A DNA stretch of 64,000 nt, from assembly GCA_020636445.1 (NCBI GenBank), contig JACJXV010000016.1:12366-76365 (forward strand), given 5' to 3'. The notes under the pieces were generated by a model. That model was not told where the DNA came from. It saw only the letters and a list, made by a program, of their open reading frames with translations, and made no database searches. Below are positions 36,256-44,689 of this stretch, piece after piece. Positions within the stretch are counted from its first letter, which is position 1, and the number at the start of each line of letters is the position of its first letter. Source of the DNA: Lewinellaceae bacterium. Its GTDB lineage: Bacteria > Bacteroidota > Bacteroidia > Chitinophagales > Saprospiraceae. The translations under genes and the position numbers were made by a program.

Positions 36256-37568
36256 CACTAGTGTCCGGTTAAGAAAAAAAGATATAGCTAGAAGCCCAAA
36301 GAAATAAGGCGTTCCGAGCGATTTTGCTCAGGAACGATTTGAATTGGTTCGGGCAACGTGCCTTTCTCAAAAGAGAGGAAGGATGAATGCAGGCAAATAT
36401 GTCTTCGCCCAGATCATCGCCTTGGTTAATCCCAAGGAATTTGCCAAGTGTGTTAAGCGCTATCAAGGTGATTATCGAGCTAGAACCCTCAAATGTTGGC
36501 AACAATTTTTAGGTCTTAGCTTCGGTCAACTCACCCAGCGAGAAAGTTTGCGTGACCTGGTAAGTTGTCTGGAAGCACATCAATCCAAACTTTATCACTT
36601 GGGATTTTCTCAAGGCATCAGTCGAACAACATTGGCTGATGCGAATGAAAAACGAGATTGGCGCATCTATGCAGACTTTGCGCAGGTGTTGATTACTCAA
36701 GCACGCTTGGCCAATCCAGCACTAAGTTTAGAAGGTTTGTCATTCGATAACCAGATTTATGCCCTGGATTCCAGCACTATTGACTTATGCTTAGAAGTCT
36801 TTTGGTGGGCAAAATTCAGAAAGCATAAAGCGGCAATCAAATTACACACCTTACTGGATATCCGTTGCCAAATTCCTTGTTTTGTGCACATTACCGATGG
36901 CCTCTCCCATGATGTCAATGTGCTGGATATCCTCGACTTTGAGGCTGATGCCTTTTATGTCATGGATCGAGGCTATGTAGATTGGGCTCGTTTGCACCGA
37001 ATCAACCAAGCCAGAGCTTTTTTTGTCACACGGGCCAAAAGTAATTTTGCTGCTCGACGGCTTTATTCCAAAGCGGTTGACAAGCAAAGCGGCCTAGGAT
37101 GTGACCAAACCATTTGCTTGAAAAATTACCAAGCAGCTAAAGACTACCCTTCAAAGTTACGCCGAGTAAAATACTATGACCAAGAAAACGATAAAACCCT
37201 AGTATTTTTAAGCAACAACTTTGAGGTGACAGCCATGGAGATAGCTTTACTGTACAAAAATCGCTGGCAGATCGAGCTTTTTTTTAAATGGATTAAGCAG
37301 CATCTGCGCATCAAAGTCTTTTGGGGTGAAAGTGCCAATGCAGTCAAAACTCAAATTTGGGTCGCGGTTTGCACCTTCATCTTGGTGAAAATTTTGAAGG
37401 ATAAACTTCAAATTCTACAAAGTATGAATGAAATATTACAAATTTTGAGTGTCTCGGTTTTTGATAAAACGCCTGTAAATCAGCTATTTACAAAAACAGA
37501 GTTACAAAAACCAAATACACAATTTCCTAACCAACTGAATTTGTTCGACTTATAGCCGGACACTAGTG
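36256..37568 (+). mobile_element. IS4-family insertion sequence, 1313 bp, intact
   Basis: Terminal inverted repeats CACTAGTGTCCGGTTA (36256-36271) and, on the other strand at the right end, CACTAGTGTCCGGCTA (37553-37568) are identical over the first 13 bp. Flanks carry a perfect 9-bp target duplication GTATATCTT (36247-36255 and 37569-37577). One intact transposase fills the element. The clean ends, target duplication and intact gene indicate a recent insertion. Confidence 0.95.
36383..37555 (+). CDS. IS4-family transposase
   Basis: 390 residues from ATG 36383, preceded by a good AGGAAGG ribosome site; a TTG at 36344 is less likely. The N-terminal about 70 residues (NAGKYVFAQIIALVNPKEFA, then QFLGLSFGQLTQRESLRDLV) are the DUF4372-like domain of IS4-group enzymes. 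DDE residues: YALDSSTIDLCL (first Asp), YVMDRGYVDWARL (second Asp) and the C-terminal YKNRWQIELFFKWIKQHLRI, which fits the Y-(2)-R-(3)-E-(6)-K signature of IS4 exactly. AT-rich relative to neighbours, as expected for a mobile gene. It appears fully functional. Confidence 0.95.
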   Translation: MNAGKYVFAQIIALVNPKEFAKCVKRYQGDYRARTLKCWQQFLGLSFGQLTQRESLRDLVSCLEAHQSKLYHLGFSQGISRTTLADANEKRDWRIYADFAQVLITQARLANPALSLEGLSFDNQIYALDSSTIDLCLEVFWWAKFRKHKAAIKLHTLLDIRCQIPCFVHITDGLSHDVNVLDILDFEADAFYVMDRGYVDWARLHRINQARAFFVTRAKSNFAARRLYSKAVDKQSGLGCDQTICLKNYQAAKDYPSKLRRVKYYDQENDKTLVFLSNNFEVTAMEIALLYKNRWQIELFFKWIKQHLRIKVFWGESANAVKTQIWVAVCTFILVKILKDKLQILQSMNEILQILSVSVFDKTPVNQLFTKTELQKPNTQFPNQLNLFDL

Positions 37569-37692
37569 GTATATCTTTCCTGTATTGGACTCCTTTAAGG
37601 ATTAATAATGACTAATTTTTCCATTATCAAGACTTAAGAGCATCTTTCGTCCAATCCTGGTTTCCAATTTCCCCTATCCCAACCAGTATGAA

Positions 37693-38598
37693 TCAGTGCT
37701 CTCCAAAATTCTTTTCTCCGGCCACAACGGCCAGGGGCAGGCGATTTTGCTGAGGAGGCAAGGGACAGGTAGCGTACTTCGTGAAGGCGCAAGGGGGATT
37801 GATGGCTCGATTGAAATCAAGTACGGTGTATCCATCGGGGCCTGGAGCTGCCGCATAGAGAAACCGTCCGGAAGCATAGGTGGTTTCTCCATTGGTTTCA
37901 TCTGCAAAAAGGATGAATAGCTCATCCGCTTCCCAGACGACGTCCAACTGGTAGGTTTTTCCCTGCAGGTCGAAAATCAGATAACCCGGTGAGGTTTCCA
38001 GGGACGTCATCCCCAGCACGTTGGTAATGGGGATTTTGTGTTCTTCGGTGGCAGCAATTAAGCGGGCTTTTACCCGCCAGGTGGTATCGGGTGGGTAGCG
38101 ATCAATTCCATGAAAAGCTTTTACTGCCGGATGTTCCAAATCGCGCAGGCGAACCCCAAAGCGGTCGCCACGCCGAATGATAAACCACCGCAGGGATTGA
38201 TGAGCCAGGACTACCGGAGTTCCATTTTCCCCACTGGGGTAGAGGCGTTTTTCGCTTATATCGATCCCTTCGTACTGGATGGAAACCCCGTCAGCGGCGG
38301 TAAAGTTGACCGCTTCGTCTGCCAGGTGGAAGGTTCCCAGAAAAGCAGCTCCCTTGGGGAATACCACATCATTAGTTGGATCACTGCCCACTGTATTGAT
38401 GCCTGGTTTTAGCCAGAGTAATCCGGCCAGGTTTAACCAACCGGTTTCACTCCGCAGGGCATCTTCCCGCTGTTGAATCCATTCCTGCGTAGCTGCGGTA
38501 TAGGTGTTTTGTCCAGTGACCGTATATGGTAATAGCCAACTGGCCACCAGGAGCAGGGTAATTCCAGGCAAGGTGCGCATCGCTAGATTTTTCTTCAA
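37693..38598 (-). CDS. DUF1684 domain-containing exported protein
   Basis: 301 residues with a signal peptide (RTLPGITLLLVASWLLPYTV). DUF1684 features: WIQQREDALRSETGWLNLAG near the N-terminus, FIIRRGDRFGVRLRDLEHP in the middle, and the C-terminal LDFNRAINPPCAFTKYATCP with the conserved F-N-x-A-x-N-P-P-C-A-F. DUF1684 proteins are widespread in Bacteroidota and Actinobacteria without a known activity. ATG at 38598 or 38580 both give a signal peptide. It is divergent from the sulfatase gene. Confidence 0.9.
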   Translation of the reverse strand: MKKNLAMRTLPGITLLLVASWLLPYTVTGQNTYTAATQEWIQQREDALRSETGWLNLAGLLWLKPGINTVGSDPTNDVVFPKGAAFLGTFHLADEAVNFTAADGVSIQYEGIDISEKRLYPSGENGTPVVLAHQSLRWFIIRRGDRFGVRLRDLEHPAVKAFHGIDRYPPDTTWRVKARLIAATEEHKIPITNVLGMTSLETSPGYLIFDLQGKTYQLDVVWEADELFILFADETNGETTYASGRFLYAAAPGPDGYTVLDFNRAINPPCAFTKYATCPLPPQQNRLPLAVVAGEKNFGEH

Positions 38599-38798
38599 AA
38601 TAAGTGTTTTTCAGAAAATGAATGACCTTTCCCATTTGATCACTGATATTGCTGGAACTGAAGGTGGTGAGGAACAGTCCCTGCCGGCCAAAACTCTTCC
38701 CATAATTCAGGAAGGATGTGCCTTTTTAAAGATACTTTGTACTTTTCCGGTTATTATTGCATGACCTTTTGCTAACCCAATCTGCCTCTTGTCCAGCT

Positions 38799-40421
38799 AT
38801 GATCAACTTTTCTTTTGTCAAAAAACTCCGTTGGTGGCATTATGCTGTTTTTCCAGCAAGCATTGCCTTTTTTCCCCTGACATCAACGGATTGGGACCTT
38901 CCAGAGGAAACCTTGACCACTCGAGTAGTTGCTCAACAGCCCCTTTCTCAGGTAACAGATTCCCTTACCGCTGCAGAAAGACCCAATATCATTATCCTTA
39001 TGGCCGATGACCTGGGTAAAACGGATATATCCTGGTATGGTAGTCCACATCTCCAAACACCTAATATTGATAGTATTGGTCGTCGTGGGGTAACCTTTAC
39101 GGAGGGGTATGTCAGTTCTCCAATCTGTGCACCTTCCCGCGCCTCCTTACTTACCGGGCGTTACCAGCAGCGGTTTGGCTTTGAGTACCAACCACACGAC
39201 CGTTACCCGCACAACTTGCTGGAATATGCCGTGTATCAGTATTTCCTCGATGACGATGAGTGGAATGTAACTCCTCAGTTTCGTTTTCCCAACCAAGATG
39301 CCATTCGCCGCCAAGGATTACCACCGGGAGAGCTAACGCTGGCAGAAGCTTTGCAACAGCAAGGATATTACACCGGTATTCTGGGTAAATGGCACTTGGG
39401 AGAAGGGAAAACGAGTCGGCCTAACGCCCGGGGGTTTGCGTACCAGTTTGGGTTTTATGAAGCCTTTTCCCTTTACTATCCCGACCTCAGTGATACCAAA
39501 ATCGTTAACCAGCAGTTGACAGATTTCTCAGATCCCTACATCTGGAAAAAGGGCCGTCAGGGTAGTTGTGCGATTCGCCGCAATGATGTAGTCATTGCCG
39601 ACACCGCCTATCTTACGGATCGGATCGCCCAGGAAGCTTCCCAGTTCATTCGACAACATCGCGATGAGCCCTTTTTCCTCTATGTACCTTTTTCTGCTCC
39701 GCATACCCCATTCCAGGCGCCCAAGGCTTACGTTGACCGGTTTGCTGCAGAGCCAGACCCTGTAAAGCGAATCTATTACGCCATGATTGCTGCCCTCGAT
39801 GACGGGGTGGGGGAGATCATGGCTACCCTGCGCGAAGAAGGTTTGTCTGACAACACTATTGTTTGGTTTCTGAGTGACAACGGCGGAGCTACTTATACGC
39901 TGGCTACCGATAATGCACCGCTTAAGGGTGGAAAATTTACTCATTTTGAGGGGGGCATCAATGTGCCCTTCATGGTGCAATGGCCCGGGCATCTGCCTGC
40001 GGGAGTTACCTACCGTGAACCTGTGATGGCTTTTGATATTTTCACGACTACTCTTGCAGTTACGGGCACTCCAGTGCCCAAAACAAATCCTTTGGATGGG
40101 GTTAACTTACTTCCCTTTTTGCAGGAGGACACTACGGCAGTTCCCCACCCGACCCTTTATTGGCGCTCGGATATGGCCTGGGCAATCCGCCAGGGCTCCT
40201 GGAAGCTTATTGGCGATGATCGCAGTGGCGCAAGGGCCCTATACCAACTGGATACGGACAAAGAAGAACGACATAATCGCTACCAGGGGCACCCGGAGGT
40301 GGTGGCCAACCTTTTGGAAACCTACGCCCAGTGGAATGCTACCCTGGCGAAACCCCGGTGGCCGCGGGTAATGGATTTTCGCTACGCCACCGATGCCGGT
40401 ACATTTTGGTTTCCCCTATAA
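38799..40421 (+). CDS. exported sulfatase, formylglycine type
   Basis: About 540 residues from ATG 38799 (INFSFVKKLRWWHYAVFPAS signal region); a frame extension to 38757 is possible. NIIILMADDLGKTDISWYG supplies metal-binding Asp-Asp, SPICAPSRASLLTGR (Cys110) is the C-x-P-S-R formylglycine site, GILGKWHLGEG and TIVWFLSDNGG complete the active site. It is closer to the arylsulfatase/iduronate-type S1 group than the sulfatase at 25.4-27.0 kb is, and shows an insertion around YAVYQYFLDDDEWN. It stands apart from the glycan cluster by 11 kb. The GNAT gene starts 11 bp downstream, so they are probably cotranscribed. Confidence 0.92.
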   Translation: MINFSFVKKLRWWHYAVFPASIAFFPLTSTDWDLPEETLTTRVVAQQPLSQVTDSLTAAERPNIIILMADDLGKTDISWYGSPHLQTPNIDSIGRRGVTFTEGYVSSPICAPSRASLLTGRYQQRFGFEYQPHDRYPHNLLEYAVYQYFLDDDEWNVTPQFRFPNQDAIRRQGLPPGELTLAEALQQQGYYTGILGKWHLGEGKTSRPNARGFAYQFGFYEAFSLYYPDLSDTKIVNQQLTDFSDPYIWKKGRQGSCAIRRNDVVIADTAYLTDRIAQEASQFIRQHRDEPFFLYVPFSAPHTPFQAPKAYVDRFAAEPDPVKRIYYAMIAALDDGVGEIMATLREEGLSDNTIVWFLSDNGGATYTLATDNAPLKGGKFTHFEGGINVPFMVQWPGHLPAGVTYREPVMAFDIFTTTLAVTGTPVPKTNPLDGVNLLPFLQEDTTAVPHPTLYWRSDMAWAIRQGSWKLIGDDRSGARALYQLDTDKEERHNRYQGHPEVVANLLETYAQWNATLAKPRWPRVMDFRYATDAGTFWFPL

Positions 40422-40431
40422 ATTCAATTCT

Positions 40432-40983
40432 ATGCCAAAACAAGATGCCAGGGATTACCTTTTTTGTTCGGCACGTCTGGGATTTCGGGCATGGCGGGAA
40501 ACGGATTTAGATGCATTGACGGCCCTGAATGCCGACCCGGAGGTCATGCGTTTTTTCCCGGGCACGCTTACCCGGGAGGAAAGTGCAGGATTCCTGCACC
40601 GGATGATGGCCAGCCAGGAAGAAGATGGTTTTTGTTACTTCGCTGCCGAATTGCGGACAACAGGAACCTGGGTAGGATTTATTGGGTTACTCAGGCAAAC
40701 CTATCCGGCACCTTTTACGCCTTGTGTTGATATAGGCTGGAGATTGTTGCCTGCTGCCTGGGGGCAGGGATTAGCTACCGAGGGGGCCTCCACCTGCCTG
40801 ACTTATGGATTTAAAGAATTAGGGCTACCGGAAATCGTAGCTGTAACGCCACAGCTTAATCAGCCCTCTATTCGGGTAATGGAGAAGAGCGGAATGCGCT
40901 ATTGGCTCACTTTTGACCACCCAAAAATAGCTGTGGACTCCCCCCTGCGGACTTGTGTTGTTTACCGCTCAATTCAGGGATAG
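40432..40983 (+). CDS. GNAT family N-acetyltransferase (RimJ/RimL-like)
   Basis: 183 residues from ATG 40432; the frame is open back to 40393 within the preceding sulfatase gene, but 40432 lies right after its stop. RLGFRAWRETDLDALTALNA and DPEVMRFFPGTLTREES are the standard N-terminal motifs of RimJ/RimL-type acetyltransferases, and WRLLPAAWGQGLATEGAST contains the acetyl-CoA loop (R/Q-x-x-G-x-G/A). The C-terminus has PSIRVMEKSGMRYWLTF. The family acetylates protein N-termini, small amines or antibiotics; the substrate here is unknown. Confidence 0.9.
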   Translation: MPKQDARDYLFCSARLGFRAWRETDLDALTALNADPEVMRFFPGTLTREESAGFLHRMMASQEEDGFCYFAAELRTTGTWVGFIGLLRQTYPAPFTPCVDIGWRLLPAAWGQGLATEGASTCLTYGFKELGLPEIVAVTPQLNQPSIRVMEKSGMRYWLTFDHPKIAVDSPLRTCVVYRSIQG

Positions 40984-41061
40984 AGATCTGTCAAAGTTGG
41001 AATAGTTGTATTCTGTTTCGCCGAAAAGGAACTACTGCCAATTTCTAATTTCCAATTTTTA

Positions 41062-41174
41062 CCCGCCGAAATTTTAGTGCAGGCGGGTCCTTCGCAAGGC
41101 GAAGCCCGCCATAGGCGGACAAGCTTAGCGTAGGCTGGTCTTCCTTCGCCCGCCGAAACTTTAGTGCAGGCGGG
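41062..41174. repeat. two CCCGCCGAAA...GGCGGG palindromic units
   Basis: CCCGCCGAAATTTTAGTGCA plus GGCGGG (41062-41087) and the nearly identical CCCGCCGAAACTTTAGTGCA plus GGCGGG (41149-41174) are 26-bp units with 6-bp inverted ends. Between them is CCGCCATAGGCGG (41105-41117). An AATTTCTAATTTCCAATTTT tract precedes them. Related units are at 35638-35715 and about 61511-61552. Confidence 0.7.
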
Positions 41175-41221
41175 ACTCTTCACCAAATCACCATCGCAAT
41201 CCAGCAGCTTTAAACTTGGCA

Positions 41222-41587
41222 TTAGTTACCCCGAAACAGCACGCCGGTACTGGGAGTTTCCTTGACCTCCACACAGGTGAGCAGGGGGATCTGAGGTTTC
41301 ACCTGATCCCAAATCCAGCTGGCAATCATTTCCGCAGTGGGGTTTTCCAGCCCTTCAATATCATTGAGGCAGCGGTGGTCCAGCCGGTCTTCAAGGTCTT
41401 TCCAGACGCTTTTGAGGTCGCCAAAATCCATTACCCAGCCCAGCTTGGGGTCAATCGGGCCGGTAACGGTGAAGCGCACGTAATAGGTATGTCCGTGCAT
41501 CCGGGCACACTTGTGATCCGCCGGCACATTGGGGAGGAAATGGGCGGCATCAAAACTAAACTCTTTGTAAATATCTACTACAGCCAT
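41222..41587 (-). CDS. queD: 6-carboxytetrahydropterin synthase
   Basis: 121 residues from ATG 41587; an upstream in-frame ATG at 41614 would add nine unconserved residues. FSFDAAHFLPNVPADHKCAR provides the first zinc His and the catalytic Cys, MHGHTYYVRFTV the other two zinc His. DFGDLKSVWKDLEDRLDHRC carries the conserved D-F and the catalytic D-H, and CVEVKETPSTG the terminal Glu. The enzyme makes 6-carboxytetrahydropterin from dihydroneopterin triphosphate in queuosine biosynthesis. No queC/queE lies nearby. The gene stands 36 bp upstream of the converging end region of the helix-hairpin-helix gene, on the same strand. Confidence 0.95.
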   Translation of the reverse strand: MAVVDIYKEFSFDAAHFLPNVPADHKCARMHGHTYYVRFTVTGPIDPKLGWVMDFGDLKSVWKDLEDRLDHRCLNDIEGLENPTAEMIASWIWDQVKPQIPLLTCVEVKETPSTGVLFRGN

Positions 41588-41650
41588 GGTAGGTCCTGCG
41601 TTTACTGACCGCAAGTATACGCTTTCAACAGGGAAAGGGCAATCCTACCT

Positions 41651-43732
41651 TCACTTTTTTCCGGCATCACCTCCCCATTGGTAGAGAAGTTGTAAGGTCA
41701 GCTGGGTTCTTCGGCCACCGGGGATGGCGTCGGGGCCCGAGCCAATTTCCGATTGGTTTAGCCAAAGAGTTTGGGCAACACGACCTTCTATTGTAAAAGC
41801 GGCAGCCGGGCGGTAACGCACCCGCGTATACCATCGCCACCCCCGATGGTAATAAGGAAGTATGCTGAATGCTTGTAAAACCTGGCTTTCATAGTGGTAA
41901 AAGCGTACGTTGTATCCTGGCGAATGGGTGTAGGCAATGCGGATTGCCCCGGAAAATGGTCCTACCATGGGCTGGTAAAGAAGGTCCTGCACCAGGGAAT
42001 AGCCGGCTTGCCGGGAATTTCCCTCCTGATACTGGCCCCAGTCGAAGCGACAACGCCATTCCCAGTGTTTCGACCAGTGGTATTCGAGGTGCCAACGCAG
42101 TTGTTGGCGTTGGGTCAGGATAATGATTGGCTGATATTTACCTGGCGGTATTTGGGTCATTTCTTCCGTTTTTACCCGCCATTCGAGATAGGTCAGGTAG
42201 TGGTGTCGCCGTTGGGTGGTCAGGCGGAAGCGGGATTCCCAGCCCCGGGTGGGTGCCTGCACCTGATAGCGAAGCCAGGGGTGGTGGTAGACATCCAGGT
42301 ACCCCTGCCACTCCCAGGAACGCCCCCAGCGACCTACCAGGGCCAAATACAGGCCGGTTTCATTACGGGCCTGGCTTCCCTCCTCAAAGGGATCTGCCCG
42401 AAGTGCCTGATATTTCGGTGAATAATGCCGAAATACCATACTCAGGTCCATTTGGGGGTGGAGTGTCAGCAGGGCTCCTGCCAAATGAGCTCCGGCACCA
42501 TTGTCACTCCAGGCACTTTCCCCGAACGCATGAATTTGCCGCCATTGCCAGGAATAATCGATACTGAACCCAGTGAGCCGCTGTCCCCGAAAATAAAACT
42601 GATTATAGAGGGCAGGGGTAGGGTCGAGGGGCCAGCGCAAACGCTCGGTCAGTGCCTGGACACCCACCTGTCCCTGGCGTACGGTATGACTAACTCGTAA
42701 ACCCATGGTTTGACGCGGAAGCACTCCTTTGCGCGCTATTTCCAGGGGCGTCCGGTGAAAACCGTCCAGCAGCAGGGAACTAGCGGCACGTTGCCCCTCG
42801 GAATCGTCCACCAGGCGGGCATCTTCACGCAGCTGTGAGTAAAATACATGCAAATGCCAGGCAGCATTCCAGGTCCAGGTAAGGGCTGCTCCACGCAGGT
42901 ATCCCCCTTCGGTAGCGGAGCGATGGGGGCGAAAAATGCGGGTAGGCCGCTTGACTTGCATCACCTGACCACTTTTCCCGACCCGGCTTCCTGCTCCGAG
43001 TAATACTCCCTGGCCAAAACTGGCGGTGAAATCGCCCAGTAAAAGCAAGGGAATCCGGCGGGAAAGATGTTGCCATTGCAGGTGGGCGGAGTAGTAATCG
43101 AATCCTTGGGGATTACTGCCGCGAAAGAAAGCCTCTCCCCGGTCCTTTTCGGCAGTTAATCCCCAGCTTAGTTTTTGGTAATAGCTTCCTTGCCAGCGCA
43201 CTAAGACCTGATCGGGGTTTCCCGCCAGCGGATTGCCAGGAGTATTTGCTCCGGGTTCCAGGTAGCGCGACCAACGCAGCAATACTTGATGCCGACTGTT
43301 GCGAAGCATACTTCCAAGTGCGGGGGTTGTGGATGAGGCATCGCGATCCAGCGTGACATAGGGCAGGAGCCGCTGGATGCTCAGGGAATCGAAGCCTGGA
43401 ATGGCCTGAAGTTCGTACAAGGAGAGGAGGGGACCGGTAGCCCGAATGTGTTGTTGTAACCGAAATAACTGGCTCGTGGTCAGGATTGGTAATTCAGTCA
43501 GGAGGCTGAGGTCGGACTGATTCAGGTTGATCGGGTGTCGTTGCAATTCGAGCAGCGCGTCCCACCAGCTGGGATAGTCGCCCTCCAATTCCTGGAATTG
43601 ATCGAGTGCAGGTAAGGTATATTCCCACGCTGGCGTTTGCGAAGTGGGGGGTTGGGGTCGACCAACAAAAAACGAGCATACCCCAAAAAGTGTTAGGGTC
43701 CAACGGGAGGCAACCCTGGAGAAGGGAATCAT
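41651..43732 (-). CDS. helix-hairpin-helix domain exported beta-rich protein
   Basis: 693 residues. The N-terminus has a signal-like segment (SRWTLTLFGVCSFFVG). Residues about 65-125 carry two helix-hairpin-helix-type motifs: INLNQSDLSLLTELPILTTS and SLYELQAIPGFDSLSIQRLL, the ComEA-like pattern. The remaining about 560 residues are aromatic, Arg/Trp/Tyr-rich strands that alternate as in outer-membrane beta-barrels, ending LTLQLLYQWGGDAGKK. Such HhH-plus-barrel proteins are a known but uncharacterised Bacteroidota architecture; DNA uptake at the surface is an attractive but unproven idea. Product start at ATG 43732. Confidence 0.8.
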   Translation of the reverse strand: MIPFSRVASRWTLTLFGVCSFFVGRPQPPTSQTPAWEYTLPALDQFQELEGDYPSWWDALLELQRHPINLNQSDLSLLTELPILTTSQLFRLQQHIRATGPLLSLYELQAIPGFDSLSIQRLLPYVTLDRDASSTTPALGSMLRNSRHQVLLRWSRYLEPGANTPGNPLAGNPDQVLVRWQGSYYQKLSWGLTAEKDRGEAFFRGSNPQGFDYYSAHLQWQHLSRRIPLLLLGDFTASFGQGVLLGAGSRVGKSGQVMQVKRPTRIFRPHRSATEGGYLRGAALTWTWNAAWHLHVFYSQLREDARLVDDSEGQRAASSLLLDGFHRTPLEIARKGVLPRQTMGLRVSHTVRQGQVGVQALTERLRWPLDPTPALYNQFYFRGQRLTGFSIDYSWQWRQIHAFGESAWSDNGAGAHLAGALLTLHPQMDLSMVFRHYSPKYQALRADPFEEGSQARNETGLYLALVGRWGRSWEWQGYLDVYHHPWLRYQVQAPTRGWESRFRLTTQRRHHYLTYLEWRVKTEEMTQIPPGKYQPIIILTQRQQLRWHLEYHWSKHWEWRCRFDWGQYQEGNSRQAGYSLVQDLLYQPMVGPFSGAIRIAYTHSPGYNVRFYHYESQVLQAFSILPYYHRGWRWYTRVRYRPAAAFTIEGRVAQTLWLNQSEIGSGPDAIPGGRRTQLTLQLLYQWGGDAGKK

Positions 43733-44244
43733 AGCTATCCGGTTGTGAAAGTTGACAGCCCCTTTCGGTGAAAAACAACCTTGGATCCGGGTAGTAATAG
43801 TGGGTAAAAATGAGCAGGTATCTCCAGGTTAAAAATACGGCAAAATAATGTTATTGTCCAGGGGCTTTCGGGTTAAAATTACAGGAGAAGTTCATTTGTT
43901 CATGAAATTGACAATTAAGATGCACTCTTCTTCTGCGTTTGCCAGGAGATGCTCAGTACAAATAAACTATTTTAATAGTAAGATTTTCAGTGTTTTGTGA
44001 TTGAATAGTGCTTGGTGACGACAACAATGCTTCGGAAAAATAAGTGTCATGAGCCCCTTGTGCTGAATAATTTTACGAGCAGAAACCAGGAATTATTTCT
44101 GGAACACTTCTCCTGCCAAACAGACCCCCTCGCGAACAAAAAAAGATTTCAGTGGTATAGCAACGATCTATACGCCAGCGATAGGGGAAACACGACAGGA
44201 GAGGAGAAACAGGAAGATCATTATTAACGAAAAACTACCAGCTC
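43733..44244. other. intergenic region between divergent HhH and P-II genes
   Basis: About 510 bp. An open frame at 44012-44227 encodes a peptide with no recognisable feature, and I judge it non-coding. The region should contain the nitrogen-responsive promoter of the P-II/Amt group. I searched by eye for a sigma-54 -24/-12 pair and for TTG/TAnnTTTG and found nothing convincing. The last part before 44245 is purine-rich (GGAGAGGAGAAACAGGAAGA). Confidence 0.45.
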
Positions 44245-44583
44245 ATGAAGAAAATTGAAGCTATCGTAAGGCTTTCCCGCTTCGACAAAATTCGCGATGC
44301 TCTGGCCCAGATAGGTGTGAACTTCTTCACCTTACAGGATGTCAAAGGATTCGGGTTACAGAAGGGCGAAAAGCTCATTTACCGCGGCAGCGTGTATGAC
44401 GCTGATTACATTGCCCGGCTGCAGATTGATATTTTAACCACCGACGATATGGTGGAAGACATCGTAGAGACAATCCTGGCATCGGGTAAAACCGGTGAAG
44501 TAGGGGATGGGAAAATCATTGTCTATGATGTAGAACGCGTTGTGCGGATCCGCACTGCTGAAACAGGTGCCGAAGCCCTGTAA
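44245..44583 (+). CDS. P-II family nitrogen regulatory protein
   Basis: 112 residues, exactly P-II length. It begins MKKIEAIVRLSRFDKIRDAL, has the T-loop region DVKGFGLQKGEKLIYRGSVY with Tyr residues in the position used for uridylylation, and the B-loop TGEVGDGKIIVYDVERVVRI that binds ATP and 2-oxoglutarate. It senses nitrogen status and regulates Amt and glutamine synthetase. Position directly upstream of amt (107 bp) suggests the GlnK role of blocking the transporter. Whether it is uridylylated in this phylum is uncertain. Confidence 0.95.
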   Translation: MKKIEAIVRLSRFDKIRDALAQIGVNFFTLQDVKGFGLQKGEKLIYRGSVYDADYIARLQIDILTTDDMVEDIVETILASGKTGEVGDGKIIVYDVERVVRIRTAETGAEAL

Positions 44584-44689
44584 GTCCCTTTTGGGAAGTC
44601 CAACCAAGTTGCCAAGTTATTATGCCACGTTTGCTGTCTGCCGAATTTTTGAGCAGACTCATTTTAAACATCACAAAAGAGATTGACCA

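Noticed and set aside
44012..44227. Plus-strand ORF of 71 codons upstream of P-II
   Set aside because: No recognisable motif, Cys/His/Asn-rich random-looking peptide, and it overlaps the expected regulatory region.
43733..44244. Sigma-54 promoter upstream of P-II
   Set aside because: The best candidate (TGTCATGAGCCCCTTGTGCT) lacks the invariant GG/GC pairs at correct spacing.
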